This document shows, one piece after another, positions 28,119-36,734 of a stretch of 64,000 nt of DNA. The stretch is from positions 3,552,501-3,616,500 of the forward strand of contig CP136571.1 in NCBI GenBank assembly GCA_035192965.1, read 5' to 3'. The notes under the pieces are model-generated. The model was not told the DNA's origin. It saw only the letters and a list, made by a program, of their open reading frames with translations, and searched no databases. A program made the translations under genes and the position numbers. Source of the DNA: Fuscovulum sp. Lineage in GTDB: Bacteria > Pseudomonadota > Alphaproteobacteria > Rhodobacterales > Rhodobacteraceae. Every line of letters begins with the position of its first letter. The stretch's first letter is position 1.

Positions 28119-28247
28119 TCTCTGCCAAGGCGCGGACCTGCCTTTTTGGCGCACTGGACAAGCCGCCGCGCGTGGCTAGTCTTGCGCCATGAAAACCGCG
28201 CCCGCCCACGCCCCCTGCCGACACCCCGCCGCGCCAGGCAGGTCCGC

Positions 28248-28685
28248 ATGACTGCGGACGATCCCCTTGGCATTCTGGGCGACAGCACCGCGCTGCGCGA
28301 CATCCTTGTCATGGCCGGGCCGGACACGGCCCTGCGCATCCTGCACCAGATGCATATCGACCTTGCCACCACCGCCGCGCAGATCGCCCCCGCCATCACC
28401 GGGGCCGACAGCACCACGATCCGCGCCCAGACCCATGTCCTGATTTCGCTTGCCGGCACCATCGGCGCGATGCGCCTGCACGGGCTGGCCGTCGACCTGA
28501 ACGCCGCCGCCCATGATGAAGATGCTGACCGCATCGCCGCGCTCTCAGGGCCGCTGATGGCAGACCTTACCGCCCTCATCGCCCTGCTCGCCGCCCGCCT
28601 GCCGCCCGATCACGCCACCGAACAAACCCCCAAAACATCCACGGGCACATCCCCCGACACATCCACCGACACTGCCGCCGCATGA
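28248..28685 (+). CDS. histidine phosphotransfer (Hpt) protein, LuxU-like
   Basis: A 145-residue cytoplasmic phosphorelay intermediate. The Hpt helix reads QTHVLISLAGTIGAMRL with the likely phospho-acceptor His63; the conserved pattern of a small residue and Gly after the histidine is intact. The C-terminal ~20 residues are Thr/Pro-rich. The ATG at 28248 is chosen because the domain starts soon after; upstream in-frame residues are basic and unrelated. It overlaps the response regulator by 4 bp (ATGA), so the pair is co-translated like LuxU with LuxO, although the gene order is reversed relative to Vibrio. No hybrid kinase is nearby. Confidence 0.78.
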   Translation: MTADDPLGILGDSTALRDILVMAGPDTALRILHQMHIDLATTAAQIAPAITGADSTTIRAQTHVLISLAGTIGAMRLHGLAVDLNAAAHDEDADRIAALSGPLMADLTALIALLAARLPPDHATEQTPKTSTGTSPDTSTDTAAA

Positions 28686-30130
28686 CCACCGTGCCGCCCC
28701 TCCTGCTGATCGAAGACACGCCATCGCTTCAGATGGTCTACCGCTCTGTGCTCACCAATGCCGGCCACGCCGTCCGCAGCGCCAGCACCGCCTCCGAAGG
28801 CATGGCCGCCTTTGTTGAAAGCGGTTCCACGGTCGTCCTGCTCGATCTGATGCTGCCCGACCGCGACGGTCTAGAGCTTATGCAGGAAATGCTCACCCTG
28901 CGGCCCGAGGCGAATGTCATCGTCATCACCGCCAACGGCTCCATCAACAAGGCGGTCGAGGCGATGCGCGCCGGCGCGCATGAATTCCTTGTCAAACCCT
29001 TTGACGAAACCCGCTTCCTCGGCGCAGTGGACAACGCCCTCGCCAATCGCGGCACCCCCCGCCGCGCCCCGGCCGCCAGCACCGCCCTCACTGCCACCCC
29101 AGACCTCACCCCGCCAGACCTCGCCCCCCCCAGCGCCGCACTCCCGGCCCAAGCCTTGCCCGCCACGACCGGGGCCTTCGTCGGCTCCTCCGACACGATG
29201 GCCCGCATCCATGCCAAGATCCGCTCCGTCGCCCGCTCCATGGCCACCGTCTTCATCACCGGCGAAAGCGGCACCGGCAAAGAGCTGTGCGCGCTTGCCG
29301 TCCATGACCATTCCCCCCGCGCCGCTGGCCCCTTCATCGCGCTGAACTGCGGCGCGATCCCGCAAGACCTGCTGGAATCCGAAGTGTTCGGCCATGTGAA
29401 AGGCAGCTTCACCGGCGCCATCTCCGACAAGCCGGGTGCCGCCGCCGCCGCCGATGGCGGCACGCTCTTTCTGGATGAAATCTGCGAAATGGCCCCCGCG
29501 CTGCAAACCAAACTGCTGCGCTTTCTGCAAACCTCCACCGTGCAGCCCGTGGGGGCCACCCGGCCCCGCAAGGTGAACGTCCGCATCGTCTGCGCCACCA
29601 ATCAGGACCCGCTCGATGCCGTCCGCCGTGGCCGCTTCCGCGAAGACCTGTATTACCGCCTCTATGTCGTGCCGATCCACATGCCGCCGCTGCGCGAACG
29701 CGGCGATGATGTCATCGAAATCGCCGAAGCCGCCCTCTCCCGCTTCGCCACGGAGGAAGGCCGCCGCTTCGACGGCCTCTCGCCGGATGTGACCGCCCTC
29801 TTCCGCCGCCTGCCCTGGCCCGGAAACGTGCGACAGGTGCTCAACGTCATCCGCCATGTCGTGGTGATGAACGAAGGCGGCCCTGTCACGCCTGACATGC
29901 TGCCCCATATCGTGGCCGATGAACCGGGCCTTGCCCCACCGCCCGCCTTGCGCGCGCCCGCCTCGCCCGAACCCGCGCTGGATGCGCTGATCGGCAAACC
30001 GCTGGCCGAAATTGAACGTCTGGTGATCGAAGCCACCCTGAAACGCTTTGACGGATCGGTGCCAAAGGCCGCCCGCATGCTCGAACTCGCCCCCTCCACC
30101 CTCTATCGCAAGATCGAAGGCTGGAAGTAG
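28682..30130 (+). CDS. sigma-54-dependent response regulator, LuxO-like
   Basis: A 482-residue enhancer-binding protein: receiver domain (1-125) with phospho-Asp55 in LLDLMLPD; Pro/Ala linker (125-165); AAA+ domain with GESGTGKE (Walker A, 194-201), GSFTGA (241-246) in place of the canonical GAFTGA, LFLDEICEM and FREDLYYRL; and a C-terminal Fis-type helix-turn-helix (KAARMLELAPSTLYRKI). Ala to Ser in the sigma-54-contact loop is seen in other activators and need not abolish activity. The adjacent Hpt gene indicates a phosphorelay. Target genes are not evident; no sigma-54 promoter was recognised around it. Confidence 0.9.
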   Translation: MTTVPPLLLIEDTPSLQMVYRSVLTNAGHAVRSASTASEGMAAFVESGSTVVLLDLMLPDRDGLELMQEMLTLRPEANVIVITANGSINKAVEAMRAGAHEFLVKPFDETRFLGAVDNALANRGTPRRAPAASTALTATPDLTPPDLAPPSAALPAQALPATTGAFVGSSDTMARIHAKIRSVARSMATVFITGESGTGKELCALAVHDHSPRAAGPFIALNCGAIPQDLLESEVFGHVKGSFTGAISDKPGAAAAADGGTLFLDEICEMAPALQTKLLRFLQTSTVQPVGATRPRKVNVRIVCATNQDPLDAVRRGRFREDLYYRLYVVPIHMPPLRERGDDVIEIAEAALSRFATEEGRRFDGLSPDVTALFRRLPWPGNVRQVLNVIRHVVVMNEGGPVTPDMLPHIVADEPGLAPPPALRAPASPEPALDALIGKPLAEIERLVIEATLKRFDGSVPKAARMLELAPSTLYRKIEGWK

Positions 30131-30176
30131 CACACAGCCCGCCATGAGGCGGGGTCGCCCCCGCCCCACGCGCGCT

Positions 30177-31568
30177 TTATGACAACACGCGCCGCAATGC
30201 AGGCACCTGCCGCAGCAGCACCAGATCCAGCACGATCACCGCCGCAATCGCCACCCCGCCCAGCGGAAAGGCGATCCCCAGCACCCCGATCAGCGCCGCC
30301 GCCACCCACCAGAAGGCCAACCCCTGAGGAGCGGGCGGCGCACCAAGGCGGAACGCCCCGGCAGGCCGCCGCTTCCACCACATCACCAACCCCGACACCG
30401 GCAGAAAGATCATCGACAGGCAGAACAGCGTGTTCAGCGCGATGTTCCACGCCCCCATGTCGCCCTCGTGAAAGGCGATGCCATAGGCCATCGCCTTGGC
30501 CCAAGGGCTGTAATCGGCATAGCCCACATCGGCCAACACATGGCCGGTATATTGGTCGATATGGACAGTCCGATCCGCACTGGGATCGGGGCCGTCATTG
30601 GACATGCTGTCATGGCTGATCGTCCAGACCCCCGTCTCATCCCCCGGAAGGGCAAGCTGGAACCGCCCGTTGAACCCAAGGCCCTGCGCAAAGCCCGCCA
30701 CGCTGTCAATCGTGACCGGACCTGCAACCGCCTGCGTCCCCGCCAACGACCCGCTCTCCGGCAACGGGGTCTGTTCCAGCCCCCAAGGCACCTCTTTCGC
30801 CGCGCCATGGTTCATATCGGCATGGGTCTTGTCCGACAGCGGCACCGCCTCCCACTTCTCTGCCGGAAAGGTCGACCAGGCCTGCACCATCTTGCCGCCC
30901 CAGATTCCCGCCCAACTCAGCCCCGAAATCAGGAACACCAGCAGCACCGCCGACATCCACATTCCCACCGCACCGTGCAGCGCCTTCCACGCCCCGCGCG
31001 AGGTGAAGGCCACCTTCGGCAACAGCGCCTCGCGCCATGTCCCACCCCGGCGCGGCCAGTGCAGCCAGACGCCGGTCACCACAAGGATCACGCCCAGCGA
31101 CGCGGCCGCCTCGATCAGCCAATCCCCCAGATCGCCGATCAGCAGCGTGCCGTGAATTTCGGTCGCGAAGTCGTACCACCCCGCCCGCCAGGGAAAGGTG
31201 TCCACCACCTCGGCAGTATAGGGGTTGATGACCACCGTCATCGCCCCCTCTGCACCCGTCACCTGAAACACCGCCACCCGATCCGCCGCCATCGGCGCGA
31301 TATAGCTGCCCGCCACTCCGCCCGGAACGGCCGCCTCCGCCGCCGCCTGCAAGGCGGACACCGCCATCAGGCTGCCTGTTGGGGCCACCACCATCCGCTC
31401 GCCGTTCAAATCGGTCAGCGCCGAAATCCACAGCATGATCAGGCCGGTCACCGCCAGCATGATCAGGAATGGAAAGACGTAAAGTGAGCAGTAGAAATGC
31501 CAGCGCCACACCGTGAAATAGCGCCGTTCCGTCGCCGCGCGGGCGACATCCTCTGTCGTCGAAACCAT
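30177..31568 (-). CDS. PepSY-domain membrane protein, probable iron-uptake reductase family
   Basis: A 463-residue inner-membrane protein with four main transmembrane helices in the PepSY_TM arrangement: FYCSLYVFPFLIMLAVTGLIMLW near the N-terminus, EIHGTLLIGDLGDWLIEAAASLGVILVVTGVW and LHGAVGMWMSAVLLVFLISGLSW in the middle, and a C-terminal cluster with FHEGDMG and FLPVSGLVMWWKRRPAG. Conserved histidines in EIHGTLL, LHGAVG and FHEGD are likely haem ligands. Members of this family act with TonB-dependent siderophore receptors, reducing ferric siderophores or degrading them. The start is MVSTTED at 31568. The DUF2946-like gene lies just upstream; no receptor is in the window. Confidence 0.85.
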   Translation of the reverse strand: MVSTTEDVARAATERRYFTVWRWHFYCSLYVFPFLIMLAVTGLIMLWISALTDLNGERMVVAPTGSLMAVSALQAAAEAAVPGGVAGSYIAPMAADRVAVFQVTGAEGAMTVVINPYTAEVVDTFPWRAGWYDFATEIHGTLLIGDLGDWLIEAAASLGVILVVTGVWLHWPRRGGTWREALLPKVAFTSRGAWKALHGAVGMWMSAVLLVFLISGLSWAGIWGGKMVQAWSTFPAEKWEAVPLSDKTHADMNHGAAKEVPWGLEQTPLPESGSLAGTQAVAGPVTIDSVAGFAQGLGFNGRFQLALPGDETGVWTISHDSMSNDGPDPSADRTVHIDQYTGHVLADVGYADYSPWAKAMAYGIAFHEGDMGAWNIALNTLFCLSMIFLPVSGLVMWWKRRPAGAFRLGAPPAPQGLAFWWVAAALIGVLGIAFPLGGVAIAAVIVLDLVLLRQVPALRRVLS

Positions 31569-31627
31569 GGGATCTGTCCTTTGTCCATGTGCCAGCCGCC
31601 GCACCACGCGACAGCCTGAAGTCCGCA

Positions 31628-32026
31628 TCAGGAAAAGGTCGTCTCCGGTGGCCCCCGCGCCGGGGGCAAAAACAGGGGACCGGCGGGCACCGCCTGCCCC
31701 TGCACGACAGGCCAAAGCGCGCGCCATTGCCGTTCGATCGGCACAGGCAGCGCCACCACCGCCACAGCCATTGCAGATTTCTGCAACACGCAGGCCGGGC
31801 AGTCCCGCTGCCCATGCCCGCCCTCATGCCCCGCCATCCCGGCATCGTGGCAAAGATCGTCAACCGATCCGCCCGCCGCCAGAAAGGCTGCCATCGCGGC
31901 AAACTGGGCCGCCGCCTCGGCGGGCCGCTCCAGCGGGCGATGCGCCGCCCCCGCCCCGGCCAAAGCCAGGCCAAGCGTCAGGGCCAGCACAGCCCGCATC
32001 AGCAATGGAAAACGCGACAACAGCAT
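31628..32026 (-). CDS. exported DUF2946-like protein
   Basis: A 132-residue protein with an N-terminal signal peptide (LLMRAVLALTLGLALAGAGAA). Two metal-binding-like segments follow: DLCHDAGMAGHEGGHGQRDCPACVL, with a CxxC and several His. The C-terminal PARGPPE resembles the RAPPA tail of DUF2946 proteins, which often accompany PepSY and TonB-receptor genes for copper or iron. It is co-directional with the PepSY gene, 59 bp upstream of it. The family match is by pattern only. Confidence 0.65.
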   Translation of the reverse strand: MLLSRFPLLMRAVLALTLGLALAGAGAAHRPLERPAEAAAQFAAMAAFLAAGGSVDDLCHDAGMAGHEGGHGQRDCPACVLQKSAMAVAVVALPVPIERQWRALWPVVQGQAVPAGPLFLPPARGPPETTFS

Positions 32027-32138
32027 CAGCGCAGCGCTAACCCACCTGCCCCCCGCCGATCAAGGGGGCAAGCACCAGCCAAAGACTGCGCGACTCACCC
32101 GCCAGACACATGGTTAACGCCACCCGACACCACCGCGC

Positions 32139-32182
32139 GTATGCACAGCCGTCTGCACCGGCATCTGCACCACGCGCTGCAC
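32139..32182. repeat. family C element (phased TGCAC repeat), copy 2, best preserved
   Basis: 44 bp in which TGCAC starts at 32142, 32154, 32166 and 32178, an exact 12-bp period. It begins GTATGCACAGCCGTCTGCAC. It lies 59 bp beyond the nadK stop and 112 bp upstream of the DUF2946-like start. Confidence 0.7.
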
Positions 32183-32241
32183 CGCCCTCCGGCCCTTATC
32201 CCGAAATTAAACCCAGCGCCCGCAAGCGCTTGGCGGTTTCG

Positions 32242-33009
32242 TCAGACGAACTGCTCGTTGATCAGCCGCTCTTCCAGCCCATGGCCGGGATCGAACAGGA
32301 TGCGGTGCCGCACCCCCGGCTCAGACCGCACCTCGACGCTCGCCACCCCCCGCACCGACCCGCGGCTGTCGGCATCGGCCATCACCGGGCGCTTCTCGGC
32401 CTCCAGCACCTCAAACCGCACCACCGCCCCCTTGGGGATCAGCGCTCCGCGCCAACGCCGGGGCCGGAATGCCGCCATCGCCGTCAGCGCCAGCACATCC
32501 GCCCCGATGGGCAGGATCGGCCCATGCGCCGAATAGTTGTAAGCCGTTGATCCCGCAGGCGTTGCCACCAACGCCCCATCGCAGACCAACTCCTCCATCC
32601 GCACCCGGCCATCCACGCTGACCCGCAGTTTCGCCGCCTGCGGCCCCGCACGCAAAAGGCTCACCTCGTTGATCGCCAGCGCCTCATGCACCGCGCCCTC
32701 CACATCCACGGCGCGCATCCGCAGCGGGTTGATCACCGCCTCCTCCGCCGCCGCCAGCCGCGCAGGCAGATCGCCGGGCTGATAAGCGTTCATCAGGAAT
32801 CCGATGGTGCCGCAATTCATCCCATAGACCGGCAAGGACAGCCGCTGCGTCTCATGCAGGGTCTGCAACATGAAGCCGTCCCCCCCAAGGGCAACCACAA
32901 CATCTGCGCTCTCCTGCGCCACCTGCCCATAGCGCGCGGTCAACACCCGCAGCGCCTCGGTCGCCGCCGGTGCCCCCGATGCCATAAAGGCGATGCGTGA
33001 TGTGGTCAT
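32242..33009 (-). CDS. nadK: NAD kinase
   Basis: Phosphorylates NAD to NADP. The 255-residue protein has the diacylglycerol-kinase-like GGDG motif ([11 protein letters not shown]), the NE motif in AINEVSLLR and the substrate loop [21 protein letters not shown]. Shorter than the E. coli enzyme (292) but usual for alphaproteobacteria. The start MTTSRIAFM at 33009 is the first reasonable ATG. It is divergent from glyA, with a 213-bp gap between. Confidence 0.94.
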   Translation of the reverse strand: MTTSRIAFMASGAPAATEALRVLTARYGQVAQESADVVVALGGDGFMLQTLHETQRLSLPVYGMNCGTIGFLMNAYQPGDLPARLAAAEEAVINPLRMRAVDVEGAVHEALAINEVSLLRAGPQAAKLRVSVDGRVRMEELVCDGALVATPAGSTAYNYSAHGPILPIGADVLALTAMAAFRPRRWRGALIPKGAVVRFEVLEAEKRPVMADADSRGSVRGVASVEVRSEPGVRHRILFDPGHGLEERLINEQFV

Positions 33010-33146
33010 CGGCCCAGTCTCCCCAGTCGTGCACCGCAGTCTTGCGGGCCAACCCCGCCAAACTCAACCCCCGAAACACCCCCGCCCCACCGGCCCGCCC
33101 GACCCATTATTTCGCACAGACCCCGATTGGAGTCGTTTTCTTGCCT

Positions 33147-33179
33147 TCCCGCATCGCATCCAGTGCGCTAGATGCGGGA
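33147..33179. promoter_or_regulatory. inverted repeat upstream of glyA
   Basis: TCCCGCATC and GATGCGGGA form a perfect 9-bp inverted repeat with a 15-nt loop, ending 44 bp before the glyA ATG and followed by GAGGAG. It could be an operator or a leader hairpin. It does not match a riboswitch I recognise. Confidence 0.35.
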
Positions 33180-33222
33180 CAAGCCCGTCACCAATCCTGC
33201 ATTCCCGCCATGAGGAGAGCCC

Positions 33223-34518
33223 ATGAACGCCCCCCACCGCGATACCGGATTCTTCACCGAACCCCTCGCCACCCGTGACGCCGAATTGTTCGGCGCGATC
33301 ACCCAGGAACTCGGCCGCCAGCGGCACGAAATCGAACTGATCGCCTCGGAAAACATCGTCTCCCGCGCCGTGATGGAAGCGCAGGGGTCCGTGATGACCA
33401 ACAAATATGCCGAAGGTTATCCGGGCAAGCGCTACTATGGCGGCTGCCAATATGTTGATATTGCGGAAAACCTCGCCATCGAACGCGCCTGCAAGCTGTT
33501 CGGTTGCGGCTTTGCCAACGTCCAGCCCAACTCCGGCTCGCAGGCGAACCAGGGCGTGTTTCAGGCCCTGCTGCAGCCGGGTGACACCATCCTCGGCATG
33601 TCGCTCGATGCCGGTGGCCACCTCACCCATGGCGCGGCGCCCAACCAATCGGGCAAGTGGTTCAAGGCCGTGCAATACGGCGTGCGCAAGCAGGATCTGG
33701 AACTGAACTACGATCAGGTCGCCGAACTTGCCGCTGAACATAAGCCCAAGCTGATCATCGCCGGCGGCTCGGCCATTCCCCGCATCATCGACTTCGCCAA
33801 GATGCGCGAAATCGCTGACAGCGTGGGTGCCTATCTCCTTGTCGACATGGCACATTTTGCGGGCCTCGTCGCGGCAGGCCTCTACCCCTCGCCCTTCCCG
33901 CATGCCCATGTCGCCACCACCACCACGCACAAAACCCTGCGCGGCCCGCGCGGCGGCATGATCCTCACGGATGATGAGGCGCTGGCCAAAAAGTTCAACT
34001 CGGCCATCTTCCCCGGCATTCAGGGCGGCCCGCTGATGCACGTCATCGCGGCCAAAGCCGTCGCCTTCGGCGAAGCCCTGCGCCCGGAATTCATCACCTA
34101 TCAAAAGCAGGTCATCACCAACGCCAAGGCGCTGGCGGATGAGCTGATGAAGGGCGGGCTGGATATCGTCACCGGCGGCACCGACACCCACCTGATGCTG
34201 GTCGACCTGCGCCCCAAGGGCGTGAAGGGCAACGCCACAGAGAAAGCCCTCGGCCGCGCCCACATCACCTGCAACAAGAACGGCATCCCCTTCGACACGG
34301 AAAAGCCCACCATCACCTCCGGCGTCCGCCTCGGCACCCCCGCAGGCACCACGCGCGGCTTCGGTGAAGGCGAATTCCGCCAGATCGGCCGCTGGATCAC
34401 CGAAGTCGTCGACGGCCTCGCCGCCAATGGCGAAGACGGCAACGCAGCCGTCGAAGCCAAAGTAAAGGCCGAGGTCGAAACCCTCTGCAAGCAGTTCCCG
34501 ATCTATCCGGGGCTCTGA
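33223..34518 (+). CDS. glyA: serine hydroxymethyltransferase
   Basis: Interconverts serine and glycine with tetrahydrofolate, providing one-carbon units. The 431-residue PLP enzyme has [38 protein letters not shown] and the PLP Schiff-base lysine K237 in [14 protein letters not shown]. Length and start (GAGGAGAGCCC before ATG) are standard. A strong terminator follows. Functionally linked to the glycine cleavage operon 5.4 kb further on. Confidence 0.97.
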   Translation: MNAPHRDTGFFTEPLATRDAELFGAITQELGRQRHEIELIASENIVSRAVMEAQGSVMTNKYAEGYPGKRYYGGCQYVDIAENLAIERACKLFGCGFANVQPNSGSQANQGVFQALLQPGDTILGMSLDAGGHLTHGAAPNQSGKWFKAVQYGVRKQDLELNYDQVAELAAEHKPKLIIAGGSAIPRIIDFAKMREIADSVGAYLLVDMAHFAGLVAAGLYPSPFPHAHVATTTTHKTLRGPRGGMILTDDEALAKKFNSAIFPGIQGGPLMHVIAAKAVAFGEALRPEFITYQKQVITNAKALADELMKGGLDIVTGGTDTHLMLVDLRPKGVKGNATEKALGRAHITCNKNGIPFDTEKPTITSGVRLGTPAGTTRGFGEGEFRQIGRWITEVVDGLAANGEDGNAAVEAKVKAEVETLCKQFPIYPGL

Positions 34519-34541
34519 TAGACCTGACGTTACGGGTGAAA

Positions 34542-34570
34542 GGGCGCGGGCCAAAGTCCCGCGCCCTTTT
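34542..34570 (+). terminator. rho-independent terminator of glyA
   Basis: Perfect 9-bp stem GGGCGCGGG/CCCGCGCCC with the loop CCAAAGT, followed by TTTTCCTTTT. It lies 23 bp past the glyA stop. Confidence 0.9.
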
Positions 34571-34579
34571 CCTTTTCGG

Positions 34580-35263
34580 TCAATGCTTCCGTGGCGTCGG
34601 GGTGTTTTTCTTTATCTTTCGGCGCGGTGTACCCCGGCGCGGTGCGGGCCCTCTCTCAGACGCCACACCCGTCGCAGCGTTGGAGTCTACCAAACTCTCA
34701 AGCACAGGGCCCGACGAAAGGGCACGGGCTGCTTCCTGCCGCGCCTGCATTAACGTCTTCGCCCACGCCTGCAGACGCACCAGATGGGCGCCAATACGTT
34801 CGTCAGCGGCATGCAACGCGATAAGCGCACTCTGGCACCCAGCCACCGTGGCAATATCATGCTGTTCGATGAAGTGGTGGACCAGATCGTTACGCAGGGT
34901 GACGAGTTCGGCAAGGTCCTGCTTGGTTCGCTCAAATGCCTCGGCCGTCATTCCCAAACGCAAATGGACCGAGAAATCGGGCACGTCCTTCACCCGAACG
35001 TTGTCCATTTCACCCTCGCCCAGCGCGAACAGATGATCACCGGTAAAGGCCCCAACCAGCATCCCTAAGGTCTTAAGCCTGACGTCCGCCTCCTGAACCG
35101 CAAGACCACCCGATGGGCCGTCTGCCGTGATCGTTACACTGCACATCTGCAGGATGGCCTTCAAAAGCCTCTCATATTGCTGAAGCCGCAGAATGCAGCG
35201 CCCCAATAGGCGCTGGGCGTCAATCTGAAGTGCCTTCTGTCCATCGTCCGTCGTGTCAGTCAT
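34580..35263 (-). CDS. HEPN-motif protein with basic C-terminal tail
   Basis: A 227-residue protein of unknown function. Helical N-terminal region (QIDAQRLLGRCILRLQQYERLLKAIL), then a central helix pair in which TLRNDLVHHFIEQHD carries R124-N125-xxx-H129, the Rx4-6H signature of HEPN proteins. The C-terminal ~30 residues are rich in Arg/Lys/Pro (PRRGTPRRKIKKN), suggesting nucleic-acid contact. It is a single-gene unit, convergent with glyA, and its composition is slightly less G/C-rich than its neighbours. RNase or nucleotide-binding activity is inference from the motif. Not similar in sequence to the HEPN-motif protein at 8153. Confidence 0.65.
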   Translation of the reverse strand: MTDTTDDGQKALQIDAQRLLGRCILRLQQYERLLKAILQMCSVTITADGPSGGLAVQEADVRLKTLGMLVGAFTGDHLFALGEGEMDNVRVKDVPDFSVHLRLGMTAEAFERTKQDLAELVTLRNDLVHHFIEQHDIATVAGCQSALIALHAADERIGAHLVRLQAWAKTLMQARQEAARALSSGPVLESLVDSNAATGVASERGPAPRRGTPRRKIKKNTPTPRKH

Positions 35264-35399
35264 TGCCTGTGGGCGGCCTCCCTCGCCGTCCTATCGTGCC
35301 CGGTCCGACCACCGATTGTCCAGCAAGCCGCGCGATCACCGGACTTGACGGCTTCGATCCACGGCGATCAAATCCGCCCACAAAACCGCGCAGGACAGG

Positions 35400-36308
35400 A
35401 TGATCACCCCCAACACCCGCAGCATCGAACGTCGGCTGGGGGATTGGGCCCGCGACCGCCTGCCCTTCGCGCTGGCCGAATTCGTCATGTTCGTCTTGAA
35501 ACAGGGCTGGGCCTGCCTCTTTGGCGGCCTCATGCTGGCGGCGATCATCGGCTCCGCCCTGATCTGGCAGCCGGATTGGCCGCTGCACCGCTACGACGCG
35601 CTATTCCTCTTTGCCATTGCAACACAGGCGCTGTTTCTGTGGAAAAAGCTGGAAACATGGGAAGAGGCGCGGGTCATCCTGCTCTTTCACCTGACCGGCA
35701 CCGCGATGGAATGGTTCAAGGTCAGCGCCGGGTCATGGGGCTATCCGGAACCCGCGCTGTTCAAACTGATGGGCGTGCCGCTGTTCTCCGGCTTCATGTA
35801 TGCCGCCGTGGGCAGCTATATCGCCCGCGTGATCCGCATCTTCGACATGCGCTTCACCCCCTACCCGCCCTTCGCGCTTACCCTCGTGCTGGCCGCCGCG
35901 ATCTATGTGAACTTCTTCGCCCACCACTTCCTGCCCGACATCCGCATCGCGCTCTTTGCCGCCACGCTGATCCTCTACGCCCGCACCCGCGTCTATTTCC
36001 GCATCACCGACCGCCCGCTTTGGATGCCGCTCCCACTTGCGGCCTTTCTTGCCAGCCTCGCGCTCTGGATCGCGGAAAATGTCGGCACCGCCACCGGCAC
36101 ATGGCTTTATTCCGGCCAACTGCCCGGCCAGATGGTCAGCCTCGGCAAACTCGGCTCCTGGTATCTGCTGCTTTACGTGTCCTTCGTGACCGTCACGCTG
36201 GTCAGCCGCCGCGCCTTGGGCGGCAGCGCTCCATCCGATAGATCAGACGCAATCAGATCAGGCGCGATCAGATCAGACCGGCAAACGCCAACCCGATATA
36301 CAGAATAA
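35400..36308 (+). CDS. DUF817 family integral membrane protein
   Basis: A 302-residue protein with seven to eight hydrophobic segments, matching DUF817 (YoaT-like): the family signature region contains HLTGTAMEWFKVSAGSWGYPEP and later YVNFFAHHFLPDIR and WIAENVGTATGTWLYSGQ. Function is unknown; the family is often called a putative integral membrane protein. The C-terminal ~25 residues (SDRSDAIRSGAIRSDRQ) are encoded by a 15-bp tandem-like ATCAGATCAG repeat and overlap the convergent gene at 36268 by 41 bp, so the stop may have moved downstream recently. Confidence 0.82.
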   Translation: MITPNTRSIERRLGDWARDRLPFALAEFVMFVLKQGWACLFGGLMLAAIIGSALIWQPDWPLHRYDALFLFAIATQALFLWKKLETWEEARVILLFHLTGTAMEWFKVSAGSWGYPEPALFKLMGVPLFSGFMYAAVGSYIARVIRIFDMRFTPYPPFALTLVLAAAIYVNFFAHHFLPDIRIALFAATLILYARTRVYFRITDRPLWMPLPLAAFLASLALWIAENVGTATGTWLYSGQLPGQMVSLGKLGSWYLLLYVSFVTVTLVSRRALGGSAPSDRSDAIRSGAIRSDRQTPTRYTE

Positions 36309-36639
36309 GCACCGACAGAACCGCCGTAACCCCGCTTTGCAGCGCAGACCGGAAATGCGGCAATCCGGGCGTTCCGGGCGCCATCATCTGCAAATGCCGC
36401 AGGCAGGTGCGGTAATCGTCATCAAAGCTGTATTCGTCGATCCCGGCCAGATCGCCCAGCTTGGCCTTGCGTTCGGCCAGCGCAATCCGCCACCCGGCCT
36501 GACGCGCCTCGGAAGGCAGCACCCGCCCCGCCCGCCCCAGCCGCGCCTCAAGCGACGGCCCCTTGACGCCGAGCCGTTCCTCCAGCAACTCCGAAATGCG
36601 GTTTGCCTTCTGCAGAATGATAATGGCGATGGCAGACAT
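36268..36639 (-). CDS. small protein with C-terminal membrane anchor, unknown
   Basis: A 123-residue protein. The N-terminal ~90 residues are charged and helical (AIIILQKANRISELLEERLG; SEARQAGWRIALAERKAKLGDLAGIDEYSFDDDYRTCLRHLQM) and the last ~20 form one hydrophobic segment (AVLSVLILYIGLAFAGLI), so it is probably a tail-anchored protein. Not assigned to a family. It ends inside the 3' end of the convergent DUF817 gene. Confidence 0.6.
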   Translation of the reverse strand: MSAIAIIILQKANRISELLEERLGVKGPSLEARLGRAGRVLPSEARQAGWRIALAERKAKLGDLAGIDEYSFDDDYRTCLRHLQMMAPGTPGLPHFRSALQSGVTAVLSVLILYIGLAFAGLI

Positions 36640-36734
36640 TTTTAATACCCCTTAACGCATTGTGGCAACATAGCGGCAAGACTGGGGCAGAAAAAGCAGG
36701 CATCCGGAAACGACCGGATGCGCAAAGGGAAACA

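Noticed and set aside
26061..28154. A 697-codon open frame on the minus strand opposite prpE.
   Set aside because: It is a high-GC antisense shadow: its residues are dominated by Gly, Ala, Asp, His and Val in the pattern of complementary codons, with no domain, while the plus strand encodes a full PrpE.
32139..32182. Family C repeats as a short His/Leu-rich coding sequence (plus-strand Met-His-Ser-Arg-Leu-His and similar).
   Set aside because: Different copies are read in different contexts, no ribosome-binding site precedes them, and the reading frames diverge immediately afterward.
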